From DASSLY01 sp035689185 (GTDB lineage: Bacteria > Actinomycetota > Actinomycetes > Actinomycetales > Dermatophilaceae): a stretch of DNA of 27,189 nucleotides. Positions 6,290 through 15,774 of this stretch are shown here, one piece after another. The stretch is taken from contig DASSLY010000036.1 in NCBI GenBank assembly GCA_035689185.1, forward strand, positions 1 through 27,189. The letters run 5' to 3'. Within the stretch, counting starts at the first letter, position 1, and every line of letters begins with the position of its first letter. The translations under genes were made by a program, and so were the position numbers. The notes beneath the pieces were generated by a model. That model did not search any database, was not told the origin of the DNA, and saw only the letters and a list, made by a program, of their open reading frames with translations.

Positions 6290-8734
6290 TCATCCGTGCA
6301 TGGCCCCGGCGATCGCGGCGATCGGAGCGATCGCCGGGCTGCCGGAGCCGTCACGCCGACCGGTTGCAGGTGGCAGGTCGACCGGCACCCCGCCGGCGCT
6401 GCTGGCTCGCGCCGGAGCCGCGCCCGCCCAGGCCAGCACGAGGGTGTCCTCGCCGTGCAGGAAGCGGTGGCAGCGCACCCCGCCGGTGGCTCGACCCTTG
6501 GCTGGGTACTCCTCGTACGGTGTCACCTTGAGCGATCCCGCCTGGGTGCCGGGCAACGCGCCCGACGAGCCGGCCGAGGTGACCACGATGTTGGCCGCGG
6601 ACGAGTCGACCGCGCCGAAAAACACCACTCGGGCGCCGCGGGCCAGGTTGATGCCGGTCATCCCGCCCGCGGCCCGACCCTGCGGGCGCACGGCGGACGC
6701 GGAGAACCGCAGCAGCTGTGCGTCGGAGGTGATGAAGACCAGGTCCTCCTGCCCGGTCCGCAGTTCCACTGCCCCGACGACCTCGTCGCCGTCGCGGAGC
6801 GCCACCATCTCCCAGTTGTCCCGTCCCGGGTAGTCCGCTGTCACTCGCTTGACCACCCCGGACGCGGTGCCCAGCGCCAGGCCGGGGGAGTCCGCAGCCA
6901 GCGAGAGAAGGCTGAGCGGTTGCTCGCCCCGGGGCAGGTCGACGAACGCGGCAAGGGGCGCGCCGCCGGAGAGCGAGGGCGCGCCGCTGGTGGGTGGCAG
7001 CGCCGGAAGTTCCAGTGCGGCGACCCGGACCACTCGGCCGCGGGAGGTGACCAGGCCGAACTGCCCCCGCGCCGTCGTGCGGACCGCGGCGACCACCGCG
7101 TCGTGCTTGGCCCGGCCACCCTCGGTGGACAGCGGCTCCGCCGTCGAGGTACGCGCCATCAGCCCGGTCGAGGAGAGCAGCGCCCAGCAAGGGTCGTCGG
7201 TGACCTCCAGCGGGGTGGCCGCGAGCGGCATACCGGCGCTTTCGAGCAGCACCGTGCGGCGCGGCGTGCCGTGCGCCTTGGCCACCTCGGCCAGCTCATC
7301 GGACACGGTCCGCAGCAGCAGCGCGGGGTCGGCCAGCACCGCTTCCAGCTCGGCGATCTGAGCCCGCAGCTGGGCCTGCTCGGACTCCAGCTCCAGCCGG
7401 GAGAACTTCGTCAGCCGGCGCAGCTGCAGGTCCAGGATGTAGGACGCCTGCGCCTCGGACAGGTCGAACACCTCCATCAGCCGGGCCCGGGCGGCGCTCG
7501 CGTCGTCGCTGCCACGGATCAGCTGGATCACCTCGTCGATGTCGAGGATCGCGACGAGCAGGCCCTCGACCAGGTGCAGCCGCTCCTGTCTCTTGCGTAG
7601 CCGGTACTGGCTGCGCCGGCGGACCACGTCGGTGCGGAAGTCGACGTAAACGCGCAGCAGGTCCTTGAGCCCGAGGGTGCGCGGCTGGCCGTCGACCAGC
7701 GCCACGTTGTTGATGCCGAAGGAGTCCTCCATCGGGGTCAGCTTGTACAGCTGCTGCAGCACCGCCTCGGGGTGGAAGCCGTTCTTCACCTCGATCACCA
7801 GCTGCAGCCCGTGCCGGCGGTCGGTGAGGTCCTTGACGTCGGAGATGCCTTGCAACCGCTTGGTCTGGACCAGGTCCTTGATCTTCTCGATCACCTTTTC
7901 CGGGCCGACCAGGTAGGGCAGCTCGGTCACCACGATCCCGCGCCGTCGCGGCGTGATGTCGTCCACGCGCGCGGTGGCCCGGGTGCGGAAGGTGCCCCGG
8001 CCGGTGGCGTACGCCTCACGGATGCCGTCCAGGCCGATGATGCGCCCGCCGCCGGGCAGGTCCGGCCCGGGCACGAAGCGCATCAGGTCGTCCAAGGTGG
8101 CTTCCGGATGATCGATCAGGTGCCGGGCCGCGGTGACGACCTCGACCAGGTTGTGCGGGGCCATGTTCGTCGCCATCCCGACGGCGATCCCGCTGGCCCC
8201 GTTGACCAGGAGATTCGGGTATGCGGCCGGCAGCACTTCGGGTTGCACGAGGGAGTCGTCGTAGTTGGTGACGTGGTCGACTGTCTCCTCGTCCAGGCCC
8301 GCGGTCATCAGCAGCGCTGGCGCGGCCAGCCGCGCCTCGGTGTAGCGCGCGGCCGCCGGCCCGTCGTCCAGCGAGCCGAAGTTTCCGTGCCCGTCCACGA
8401 GCGGCAGCCGTAGGCTGAACGACTGGGCCATCCGCACCAGCGCGTCATAGATGGGGGCGTCGCCGTGCGGGTGGTACTTGCCCATGACCTCGCCGACGAC
8501 CCGCTGGGACTTGACGTGGCCTCGGTCCGGCCGAAGCCCCATCTCGTTCATCGCGAACAGGATCCGCCGCTGCACCGGCTTCAGCCCGTCCCGCGCGTCG
8601 GGCAGCGCGCGCGCGTAGATGACCGAGTAGGCGTACTCCAGGAACGCCCCTTGCATCTCCTGCTCGACGTCGACGTCGACGATGCGCTCCTCGACGGGCG
8701 TCTCGTCGGCCGGGCCGCTACGTCCGCGTGCCAT
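6290..8734 (-). CDS. parC: DNA topoisomerase IV subunit A (ParC, DNA-cleaving subunit)
   Basis: The 814-aa product is the breakage-reunion subunit that pairs with ParE to decatenate chromosomes. The winged-helix region contains KYHPHGDAPIYDALVRMAQ. The catalytic tyrosine is Y131 in AARYTEARL, and GNFGSLDDG precedes it. The tower and coiled-coil regions follow, then C-terminal beta-pinwheel blades from about residue 500 to 790; no GyrA box was seen. The position equivalent to E. coli GyrA S83 is A93, and the D87 equivalent is D97. The ATG at 8734 is set by GGAAGGAG (8739-8746) with a 4-nt gap, and conserved sequence starts soon after. The C-terminus ends in a Pro/Ala/Gly-rich tail of about 40 residues with IAPIAAIAG-like low complexity. 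It converges with parE. Confidence 0.95.
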   Translation of the reverse strand: MARGRSGPADETPVEERIVDVDVEQEMQGAFLEYAYSVIYARALPDARDGLKPVQRRILFAMNEMGLRPDRGHVKSQRVVGEVMGKYHPHGDAPIYDALVRMAQSFSLRLPLVDGHGNFGSLDDGPAAARYTEARLAAPALLMTAGLDEETVDHVTNYDDSLVQPEVLPAAYPNLLVNGASGIAVGMATNMAPHNLVEVVTAARHLIDHPEATLDDLMRFVPGPDLPGGGRIIGLDGIREAYATGRGTFRTRATARVDDITPRRRGIVVTELPYLVGPEKVIEKIKDLVQTKRLQGISDVKDLTDRRHGLQLVIEVKNGFHPEAVLQQLYKLTPMEDSFGINNVALVDGQPRTLGLKDLLRVYVDFRTDVVRRRSQYRLRKRQERLHLVEGLLVAILDIDEVIQLIRGSDDASAARARLMEVFDLSEAQASYILDLQLRRLTKFSRLELESEQAQLRAQIAELEAVLADPALLLRTVSDELAEVAKAHGTPRRTVLLESAGMPLAATPLEVTDDPCWALLSSTGLMARTSTAEPLSTEGGRAKHDAVVAAVRTTARGQFGLVTSRGRVVRVAALELPALPPTSGAPSLSGGAPLAAFVDLPRGEQPLSLLSLAADSPGLALGTASGVVKRVTADYPGRDNWEMVALRDGDEVVGAVELRTGQEDLVFITSDAQLLRFSASAVRPQGRAAGGMTGINLARGARVVFFGAVDSSAANIVVTSAGSSGALPGTQAGSLKVTPYEEYPAKGRATGGVRCHRFLHGEDTLVLAWAGAAPARASSAGGVPVDLPPATGRRDGSGSPAIAPIAAIAGAMHG

Positions 8735-9045
8735 CGGGCTCCTTCCCGTATGCCGGGTGCTTGACTCCAGCCTCATCCTCGCCGAACCGGCGGGCCGGTT
8801 CCCCGCGCCCCGCCGCTGCGGATCGTGCGTGGAGTCGCGGGGATGGCGTTCCGTGCTGCGCCGGGGGGCTTCCGGCTCGCTGCTCGGTGTGGGGCACGGT
8901 CCGGGTTCGCTGCGTGCGGTGGAACGTCCCCGTTCGGGGCAGCGAGTGCGGAAGAACGGCATGCGCGCGGGAGGGGCGCCGGCCACGACAGCAGGTGGCA
9001 CCGGCGACCTGCGTCGACGGTGCCACCGTGGGGGTCAGCGCGCGG
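8735..9045. other. 311-bp intergenic region between the M36 protease gene and parC
   Basis: Both flanking genes read leftward, so this region should hold the parC promoter and the end of the protease transcript. I see the parC Shine-Dalgarno sequence at its left edge and a terminator-like hairpin at its right edge (8994-9027). No clear -10/-35 pair was recognised and no supported gene lies here. Confidence 0.5.
8994..9027 (-). terminator. Hairpin after the M36 protease gene
   Basis: GGTGGCACCG (8994-9003) and CGGTGCCACC (9018-9027) form a perfect 10-bp stem with a 14-nt loop, 18 bp downstream of the protease stop codon in the direction of transcription. No T-run follows. Position and stability suggest transcription termination or mRNA 3'-end protection. 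Confidence 0.6.
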
Positions 9046-12003
9046 TCAGCTCGCCGCCCCGAACACCTGCACCTCGGTCATGTCCATGAACACGCATCCG
9101 CCGAAGGCGCCGGCGGGGCAGTTCGTGGCGAAGTCCGGGACTTGCGGGCTGTCCATCCAGAACCGGACGAAACGGACCCCGCCGACCGCCTGGTTGGAGG
9201 CGACGTCGAAGTACCGGCCCCGGGTGTCCGGGTCGGCGATGGTGCCGAACGCGGCGTCGACCACCGTCGTCCAGGTCCGGCCATTCGCCGACACCTGGAT
9301 CCGGTACTCGTTGGTCGAGGAGCTACCGGGGTCGCCGCAGACATTGGACGGGTCCACCCGGAAGGCAGTGGTGCCGTTGGCGGCGCGGCCCTTCTTGATG
9401 TCGATCGCTCGCGGCAGGGACACCTCGACGAACTTCGGGATGGCCCTGTTGGTCGGCGTGCCGGCGTTGTCACCGGTGGTGCTGCCCCACCCCGAACCCT
9501 GCTTCAGGTCGATGGCCTGGGCCGGTCCGCAGCCGAAGAAGCTGAAGTCCGGACCGTTGAAGTCGACGATCGCACCGCCGCCGCTGCCGGCGGCCCAGTC
9601 GCGCCGCACCGTGAAGTCGGTGCGGGCGGCGCCGCCATCCTTCGGTACGGTGACCGGCTTGACATCCAGGGTGAAGCCGGGCCCGCCGGCGACCACCTTC
9701 TTGTAGGTTCCGCCGCGCACGTTGTCGATCACGTACACGCCATTGGCGTCGGTGGTGTCGGAGTACTCCGGATGTCCCGTGACCTGGACCGTGGCGCCGG
9801 AGACGCGGGCGCCGGAGTCGGAGTCGACCACCAGGCCGAATGCGGTTCCCCGCGGCAGGTCCGGCGACGGCGGCAGCCGGAAGTCCTCGGCCGGAGTCGT
9901 GTCACCGGCGTCGACCGTGCCGGCGAACCAGCCCATCCCACGTGCGGCGAAAATCCGCCACAACGCGAGCGAGTGGCTGCTCCGGTAGTTGAGCTTGTCG
10001 GCCTGGATGATCGCGTTGCGCATGTCGAGCATCGTCGGCTCGGTCACCGACAGCTCCATCCCCCGGGCAATGAGGTTGTTCGCCGCGCTCTGGCCGAACC
10101 TCTCCCGCATGTCCCACAGCAGCTGGGCCCAGACCTCGCCGCTGGAGTGCACCTCCGGGAAGCCGCCGATCGTCGGGAGCTCGCCATAGGTGTAACCGCC
10201 CTTGGTGCCGTCGATCTTCGTGCAGGCCGCGGCGGTAGAGCCGGGGTCGCAGTCGATCGCCTCGGTCCGGAACGGCTCCTTGTCGGCCAGGGTGTACTTG
10301 GCCGCCCTCACCTGCCCGTCGACGGCAGTTGTGTCCGGCTGGAACCCCTTGCCGACTAGGAAGTCCATCGCGAAGTAGTCGCTCCAGGCCTCGCCCATGG
10401 AGCCGTCCTGGAAGCTGTTCAGCCCGGAGTTGCCGTCCGCGTCGACGACCAGCCGGTTGGACAGCCCGTGGGTGTACTCGTGGTACAGGATCGAGGCGTC
10501 GAAGCTGCTGCTGATCGGCAGGAACGGGTCCTGTGCCGCGCTGGCGCCCGGAGCGTGGAAGAGGAACATCTGCATGGTCGGCGGGATGCCGTCCGGTGGG
10601 GTGCTCATGTTCGCGTTGTTCACGTGGTTGCCGTCCGGCAGGCCGCTGGCAGTGTTCGCGCCGTCCAGGGCGTTGAGCAGCACCGGGTCGCCGTCGATCC
10701 GCTCGAAGTTGCCTGCGGCGGGGGTGAAGCCCACGCTGCTGCGCTGCAGCCAGTCGTGGAACGTGTTCGCCAGGTAGAACGCGTTGGTCACGTCGGCAGC
10801 CTTGTTTGTCCGCCAGGAGAACTCGGTGCGCGGATCCCAGGTGCACACGAACCGGGCGCTGCAGAACCGGTTGGAGTCGAACGGCTGAAGCCGGAACTGC
10901 GGGCGGCCGGCCGTGGTACCGGGCACCGGGGTGATCTCGTTGTCGGAGAACAGGTTGTCGTCGTTCACGTCGGCCCAGGCCGAGACATTCGTTCCCTGCA
11001 GCCAGGTCTTGTTCCGGCCCAGCCAGCCCTTGTCGTAGAAGTTCACGACCTTGGCCGTGCCACCGCGGCTGGCACCGGGGTAGTAGTCGTAGACCAGCGC
11101 GTCTCCCTTGTCCTGGCTGCGCAGGTCCTTGCGGAGAAGCACCGACCCGGTGTCGGCGTCGAGGACGTGGGCGTAGTTCAACCCCCCGCCGGCCTGGGTG
11201 TATGTCGACCACGCCAGCCGGGCGGTGCCGTTGCTCACGAACCAGACCAGCCTCGCCTGGTCGTTGTTCGACCAGCGGGTCAGCGCACCGCGCGTGGCGG
11301 CGGTCCCGGCCGCCGCAGCGCCTCCGACGTCCTTCGCGGCGCCGGACCGCGCCGCCGCGGCGGCCAGCTTCGGGCTGATCGAGGCTGCGCCGGTGAGCGC
11401 CTTGAGCCCGGCGATGGGGGCGCCCTGCAACGCCAGCAGCCGGCCGTCCTTGCCGACGTGTGCCTTCAGGCCGTTGCCGTAGACGGTCACGCCGCGCGAC
11501 ACCTGGTTGAACGACAGGTGGTGGGCGCCCGCCACGTCGACGTAGTCCTTGCGCAGGACGAAGGAGGCCACGTCGTCGGACGACAGGCCCAGCGCGGCGG
11601 CGTGCCGGCGCACGTACCCCAGCGCCACGTCCTTGGCCGCAGCCCGGCTGGGCCCGGTGAGGTACCCGGTCCACGACGCCAGGTTGGCGACGGTGCCGGT
11701 GGCCGGGTCGATGCTGATCATCGCGTCCTTGCCGACGAGCGCGCGCAGCCTGGCTGTGGCGTCGGCGGAGCCCTTCGCCCGCAGCGCGGCGGCCGAACTC
11801 CCGGTCCGGCCGGCCGCGGCCGCGCGGGCGTCGTAGTTGCCCTTGCGTTCCTTTGCGGTGGTCGAATGGGCGGCGGTCTTGTCGCCCTCGACCGTGGGTT
11901 TGGCCCCGGCAGCGCCCGCGGCGGTGGTGCCCGCGAGGTTGATCGCGGCCGCCGCCGCGACGGAGGCGACGGCGGCGACGGTGGTGGTGAAGCGTTTCGA
12001 CAT
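9046..12003 (-). CDS. Secreted M36 (fungalysin-type) zinc metallopeptidase
   Basis: This 985-aa protein has a signal peptide (KR at residues 3-4, then an Ala-rich core to about 30, with likely cleavage after AGAAGA). An FTP-like propeptide (about 130-195, with HLSFNQVSRGVTVYGNGLK) precedes the catalytic domain. The zinc site is HEYTH (H508, E509, H512) with a third ligand E538 in GEAWSDYFAMD, the M36 arrangement. After the protease come a carboxypeptidase-regulatory-like beta domain (about 722-800) and a C-terminal discoidin-like region (about 830-985, NEYRIQVSANGRTW), probably for binding surfaces or glycans. The ATG at 12003 follows GGGGAG with a 7-nt gap; a TTG at 12018 is in frame but overlaps that site. 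It likely degrades extracellular protein for nutrition. It lies alone between the PTS operon and parC. Confidence 0.93.
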   Translation of the reverse strand: MSKRFTTTVAAVASVAAAAAINLAGTTAAGAAGAKPTVEGDKTAAHSTTAKERKGNYDARAAAAGRTGSSAAALRAKGSADATARLRALVGKDAMISIDPATGTVANLASWTGYLTGPSRAAAKDVALGYVRRHAAALGLSSDDVASFVLRKDYVDVAGAHHLSFNQVSRGVTVYGNGLKAHVGKDGRLLALQGAPIAGLKALTGAASISPKLAAAAARSGAAKDVGGAAAAGTAATRGALTRWSNNDQARLVWFVSNGTARLAWSTYTQAGGGLNYAHVLDADTGSVLLRKDLRSQDKGDALVYDYYPGASRGGTAKVVNFYDKGWLGRNKTWLQGTNVSAWADVNDDNLFSDNEITPVPGTTAGRPQFRLQPFDSNRFCSARFVCTWDPRTEFSWRTNKAADVTNAFYLANTFHDWLQRSSVGFTPAAGNFERIDGDPVLLNALDGANTASGLPDGNHVNNANMSTPPDGIPPTMQMFLFHAPGASAAQDPFLPISSSFDASILYHEYTHGLSNRLVVDADGNSGLNSFQDGSMGEAWSDYFAMDFLVGKGFQPDTTAVDGQVRAAKYTLADKEPFRTEAIDCDPGSTAAACTKIDGTKGGYTYGELPTIGGFPEVHSSGEVWAQLLWDMRERFGQSAANNLIARGMELSVTEPTMLDMRNAIIQADKLNYRSSHSLALWRIFAARGMGWFAGTVDAGDTTPAEDFRLPPSPDLPRGTAFGLVVDSDSGARVSGATVQVTGHPEYSDTTDANGVYVIDNVRGGTYKKVVAGGPGFTLDVKPVTVPKDGGAARTDFTVRRDWAAGSGGGAIVDFNGPDFSFFGCGPAQAIDLKQGSGWGSTTGDNAGTPTNRAIPKFVEVSLPRAIDIKKGRAANGTTAFRVDPSNVCGDPGSSSTNEYRIQVSANGRTWTTVVDAAFGTIADPDTRGRYFDVASNQAVGGVRFVRFWMDSPQVPDFATNCPAGAFGGCVFMDMTEVQVFGAAS

Positions 12004-12101
12004 GATCCAGCTCCCCAAAGTTGACGCGTGTCGACGCGATGGCGTGACGCTCGGACCTTACCGTCAGGGCCCGGGCACTCGCCTGGGAAGCGGTGGTGCC
12101 G

Positions 12102-13793
12102 CTACAGGAGCTCGAGCAGGGTTGGGTCTGCCAGCGCCGCGACCGCGTCGCGAGCACCCTCCGGGGACACCTGCTCCCGGGCCGCGGTGGCCATCCGCTG
12201 GCAGGTGGCCAGGTCGTGCAGGGACAGCGCGATTCGCACGGCGGACACCCTGGACGTCGCCATCGACAGGCTGGACACTCCCAGGCCGACCAGCACCAGG
12301 GCCAGGAGGGGATCGCCGGCGGCCTCGCCGCAGACGCCGATCGGCTTGCCGGTGGCGCGACCTCCCTCACAGGCGGCGTTGACGATGTCGAGCAGAGCCG
12401 GCTGCCAGGGGTCGAGTAGCGTCGACAGTTCTCCCTGCATCCGGTCCGCGGCCATGGTGTACTGCCCGAGGTCGTTGGTCCCCAGCGAGGCGAAGTCCAC
12501 CTCGGCCAGCACGTGCCGGGACCGAAGGGCGGCCCCGGGGACCTCGATCATGACGCCCACCTTGGGCAGGTTGTGCTCGGCGACCCGGCGGGCGAACCAG
12601 GCCGCCTCCTCCGCGGTCGCCACCATCGGCGCCATCACCCGCACGTCGGCTCCGGTCGCCTTGGCCGCATTGGCCAGCGCGTGCAGCTGGGTGTCGAGCA
12701 GGTCCTGCCGCAGCGCCGACAGGCGCAGTCCGCGTCGGCCCAGCGCGGGGTTCTCTTCCGGGCCGAGGTCGGCGAAGGCCAGGGGCTTGTCGGCCCCGGC
12801 GTCCAGGGTGCGCACGACCACCCGGCGGTCGCCGAACGCCTCGAACACCTTGGTGTAGGTCTCCGTCTGCTCCTCCAGCGTGGGCGCCGTCTCCTTGTCC
12901 AGGAAGACGAACTCCGTGCGGAACAGCCCTACCCCCTCGACATCCTCGGCCCCCGCCTTCACCGCGTCCTTGACCCCGCCGATGTTGGCGAGGAGCGCGA
13001 CGGCGTGTCCATCGGCGGTCATGCCCGGCCCGCTGGAAGTGGACAGCGCCTTCGTCCGCCGTTCACGACGCGCCACCAGCTCGGCTTGGTACTCCTCGTC
13101 CGGGTCGATGACGACCAGGCCGGAGCCGCCGTCCACGGCGACGATCGTCCCGACCGGCAGCTTCGTCGCGTCGGCCAGCTGCACCACGGCCGGGATGCCC
13201 ATCTGCGCCGCCAGGATCGCGGTGTGGCTGGTCGGGCCGCCCGCTTCGGTGACGATGGCCCGTACCCGCTCGGGGGACAGACCGGCGGTCTCTGCCGGGG
13301 CCAGGTCCATGGCCACCACCACGCTGGGCTCGTCGAAGTCGGGGATGCCCGGCTCCGGCGCCCCGAGGACCCGGGCCACCGCCCGGTCCCGGACGTCGCG
13401 CAGGTCGGTGACCCGCTCGGCCATGTACCCGCCCATCGCGGCGAACATGGCGCAGAACTCCTCCACCGCGGCGTCGATGGCGCTGGCCGGACCCTTGCCC
13501 TTGGCCAGCTGCTTGTCGGCCGAGCTGCCGAGCCCGGGGTCGCGGGCCATCATCGCGGTGGCGGTGAGGATCTGCCTGGCGGTGGCGTCGGCCTTGGCGG
13601 CACGCTCCTCCAGCGTGACGGCCACCGACTCCATCACCTCCCGGATCCGCTTGCCGGCCTCGGCGGGGTCCGCGGCCGCGGCCTCGTCGGCCGGCGGGCG
13701 CACCGGCGGCCGGACCTGGACGACCGGTCCGACAGCGGTGCCGGCGCTCACCCCGATCCCGTAGTGCTGTGCCTCGGAGTCCCTGCCGCTCAT
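12102..13793 (-). CDS. ptsI: PTS enzyme I (PEP-protein phosphotransferase)
   Basis: The 563-aa cytoplasmic enzyme takes phosphate from phosphoenolpyruvate and passes it to HPr. The phosphorylated histidine is H190 in GGPTSHTAILA. The C-terminal PEP-binding TIM barrel contains DAGADKPLAF, a VGVMIEVPGAAL segment, SLGTNDLGQYTMAADR and the active-site cysteine C488 in GVCGEAAGDP. Length is typical. The ATG at 13793 is chosen because GAGGAG lies 8 nt upstream; a GTG at 13802 overlaps the ptsH stop as GTGA but would leave the same site too close. It is the last gene of the fructose PTS operon, 5 bp after ptsH. In many bacteria ptsHI is separate; here the general and fructose-specific components sit together. 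Confidence 0.97.
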   Translation of the reverse strand: MSGRDSEAQHYGIGVSAGTAVGPVVQVRPPVRPPADEAAAADPAEAGKRIREVMESVAVTLEERAAKADATARQILTATAMMARDPGLGSSADKQLAKGKGPASAIDAAVEEFCAMFAAMGGYMAERVTDLRDVRDRAVARVLGAPEPGIPDFDEPSVVVAMDLAPAETAGLSPERVRAIVTEAGGPTSHTAILAAQMGIPAVVQLADATKLPVGTIVAVDGGSGLVVIDPDEEYQAELVARRERRTKALSTSSGPGMTADGHAVALLANIGGVKDAVKAGAEDVEGVGLFRTEFVFLDKETAPTLEEQTETYTKVFEAFGDRRVVVRTLDAGADKPLAFADLGPEENPALGRRGLRLSALRQDLLDTQLHALANAAKATGADVRVMAPMVATAEEAAWFARRVAEHNLPKVGVMIEVPGAALRSRHVLAEVDFASLGTNDLGQYTMAADRMQGELSTLLDPWQPALLDIVNAACEGGRATGKPIGVCGEAAGDPLLALVLVGLGVSSLSMATSRVSAVRIALSLHDLATCQRMATAAREQVSPEGARDAVAALADPTLLELL

Positions 13794-13798
13794 GCCTC

Positions 13799-14071
13799 TC
13801 ACTCCTCGGCGTCGAGGTCACGCGACAGGAGAGCGACCAGGCCGTCCAGCGCCTCGTCGGCGCCGTCGCCGTCGGCGGCGAGCACGACATCCTCGCCGTG
13901 CTTGGCGCCCAGCGCCATCACGCCCAGGATGCTGCGGGCGTCCACCGGGTCCTCGCCGGGGCGGCCGATCGTCACGGGCACGCCGGTCGCCGACGCCGCC
14001 TGCACGAACATCGCCGCCGGGCGCGCGTGCAGGCCGACCGAGGAGGCGATGCTGACGGTGCGCTCTGCCAT
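13799..14071 (-). CDS. ptsH: PTS phosphocarrier protein HPr
   Basis: The 90-aa cytoplasmic phosphocarrier receives phosphate from enzyme I on H15 (SVGLHARPAAMFV) and passes it to EIIA. The equivalent of the regulatory serine is S47 in ARSILGVMALGA. HPr kinase is generally absent from actinobacteria, so whether S47 is used is unknown. The ATG at 14071 is preceded by a GAGGGAG about 9 nt upstream. A 161-bp gap with a long stem-loop separates it from the EIIBC gene. ptsI follows 5 bp later, so the two are almost certainly co-translated. Confidence 0.96.
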   Translation of the reverse strand: MAERTVSIASSVGLHARPAAMFVQAASATGVPVTIGRPGEDPVDARSILGVMALGAKHGEDVVLAADGDGADEALDGLVALLSRDLDAEE

Positions 14072-14157
14072 GTCTGGTGTCTCCCTCGAAGCTGGTGGAT
14101 CGAACAAGGTCGCTGTGCCGGCACGGGATCGGTCCGGCTTTCGGTGAAGCCTGCCAC

Positions 14158-14219
14158 GCTCGTATGCCGCGCGCCGCCTGAGGTGAGCAAGCCTCGGAGG
14201 TGGCACGCGGCATACGAGC
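14158..14219 (-). promoter_or_regulatory. Long stem-loop between EIIBC gene and ptsH
   Basis: GCTCGTATGCCGCG (14158-14171) pairs perfectly with CGCGGCATACGAGC (14206-14219). After one mismatch the stem continues for about seven more base pairs, one a G-T wobble, to 14179/14198, leaving a loop of about 18 nt. It lies within the operon, in the gap between the membrane and soluble PTS genes. It could be a partial terminator or a processing/stability element that gives ptsHI a different dosage. No T-run is present. Confidence 0.6.
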
Positions 14220-14232
14220 CGGTGGGTGCGGG

Positions 14233-15774
14233 TCAGACCCCGGCGTGCGCGGTCTCGGCGACCGCCTCCTCGGCCGCTTTGGCCTTGGTCGTGGATTTCA
14301 GCGCGATGACCACCAAGGCCGTGATGGCGGCGCCGACGGCGATGGCCAGGATGTAGAGCAGGGGCGCGCTGATCAGCGGGACCACCCAGATGCCGCCGTG
14401 GGGGGCGCGCAGGGTGTTGCCGAACAGCATCACCAGGGCGCCGGTGACCGCAGACCCCGCCATGCTCGAGGCGATGACCCGCCAGGGGTCGGCGGCGGCG
14501 AACGGGATGGCGCCCTCGGAGATGAACGACGCGCCGAGCAGCCAGGCGGCCCGGCCGTTCTCGCGCTCCGGCTCGGAGAAGATCGCCGGCCTGATGGTTG
14601 TCGCCAGCGCCATGCCGAGCGGGGCGACCATGCCGGCGGCCATGACGGCGGCCATGACCTTCAGCTGCGGGGCCGTGGTGGAGGTGCCGGCGGCGGCTAG
14701 GCCGGTCGTCGCGAAGGTGTACGCCACCTTGTTGACCGGCCCGCCCAGGTCGAAGCCCATCATCAGGCCGAGGATGATGCCCAGGATGATGGCGCTGCTG
14801 CCGCTCAGGCCGTTGAGCCAGCTGGACAGCCCGTCGGCCAGCCACTTGATCGGCCGGCCGAGGATGAGCACCATCGCCGCTCCGGTGATCAGCAGCGAGA
14901 CCAGCGGGATGACGACGACCGGCATGATGCCGCGGACCCCCTTGGCGACCTTCCACCCCGAGATCCACTTGGCCGCGAAGCCGCCGATGAAGCCGGTGGC
15001 GATGCCGCCGAGGAAGCCGGCGCCCATGCTGGCAGCGATGAACCCGCCGACGATTCCCGGGACCAGGCCAGGGCGGTCAGCGATGGCGAAGGCGATGAAG
15101 CCGGACAGGATCGGGACCAGGAAGCCGAAGGCGGCGCCGCCGATGACGAAGAGCACCGCCGCCCAGTGCATGCCGTTGGTGGGGTCGAAGATCTGCGCGA
15201 TGCTGGTCGGCGTCCCCGGGGTCAGGGTGTACTTCACGACCTTGATCGCGCCGTCCTCCCCGCCGGCGAGCTGGGCCAGCATGAAGGACAGGGCGATGAG
15301 GATCCCGCCGGCAGCGACGAACGGGATCATGTAGCTGACCCCGGTCATCAGCCACTGGCGGATCCGGGTGCCGACGGGCGCGGTCATGTCGACCTTCGTC
15401 GCCAGGCCACCACCGCCAGCGGCGGGGGCGGCAGCCGACGCGGCATACGCCTGGGGGTTCGCCTTTGCGTCCTCGGCCATGGCGGCCGCCTGGGAGATCA
15501 GGCCGGGGCCGTCGGAGATGGCCTTCTTCACTCCCACCGCGACCGTCGGCTTGCCGGCGAACCGGGCCCGGTCGCGGACCTCGACGTCAGCGGCGAAGAT
15601 CACCGCGTCGGCTGCGGCGATGGTCGCCGGGGACAGCGGGGTGGAGCCGGCCGAGCCTTGGGTCTCGACCTCGATCTCGTGGCCCGCGGACTTGGCGGCC
15701 TGTTCCAGCGCCTCCGCGGCCATGTAGGTGTGCGCGATGCCCGTCGGGCACGACGTCACGGCAACAAACTTCAT
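14233..15774 (-). CDS. fruA: PTS fructose transporter EIIBC
   Basis: The 513-aa permease imports fructose while phosphorylating it to fructose 1-phosphate. The cytosolic IIB domain (about 1-100) begins MKFVAVTSCPTGIAHTYMAA, with the phosphorylated cysteine at C9. An Ala/Gly linker (about 108-125) leads to the membrane IIC domain (about 135-500) with many hydrophobic helices and the conserved GFDLGGPVNKVAYTF and SEGAIPFAAADPWRVI motifs. The ATG at 15774 overlaps the upstream EIIA stop as ATGA, indicating coupled translation. Many actinobacterial fructose permeases are single EIIABC chains; here EIIA is a separate gene. The C-terminus ends in a charged, Ala-rich tail. Confidence 0.96.
   Translation of the reverse strand: MKFVAVTSCPTGIAHTYMAAEALEQAAKSAGHEIEVETQGSAGSTPLSPATIAAADAVIFAADVEVRDRARFAGKPTVAVGVKKAISDGPGLISQAAAMAEDAKANPQAYAASAAAPAAGGGGLATKVDMTAPVGTRIRQWLMTGVSYMIPFVAAGGILIALSFMLAQLAGGEDGAIKVVKYTLTPGTPTSIAQIFDPTNGMHWAAVLFVIGGAAFGFLVPILSGFIAFAIADRPGLVPGIVGGFIAASMGAGFLGGIATGFIGGFAAKWISGWKVAKGVRGIMPVVVIPLVSLLITGAAMVLILGRPIKWLADGLSSWLNGLSGSSAIILGIILGLMMGFDLGGPVNKVAYTFATTGLAAAGTSTTAPQLKVMAAVMAAGMVAPLGMALATTIRPAIFSEPERENGRAAWLLGASFISEGAIPFAAADPWRVIASSMAGSAVTGALVMLFGNTLRAPHGGIWVVPLISAPLLYILAIAVGAAITALVVIALKSTTKAKAAEEAVAETAHAGV

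Noticed and set aside
13800..13802. GTG start for ptsI overlapping the ptsH stop
   Set aside because: The GAGGA lies directly against this GTG, too close for initiation; the ATG at 13793 has a proper gap.
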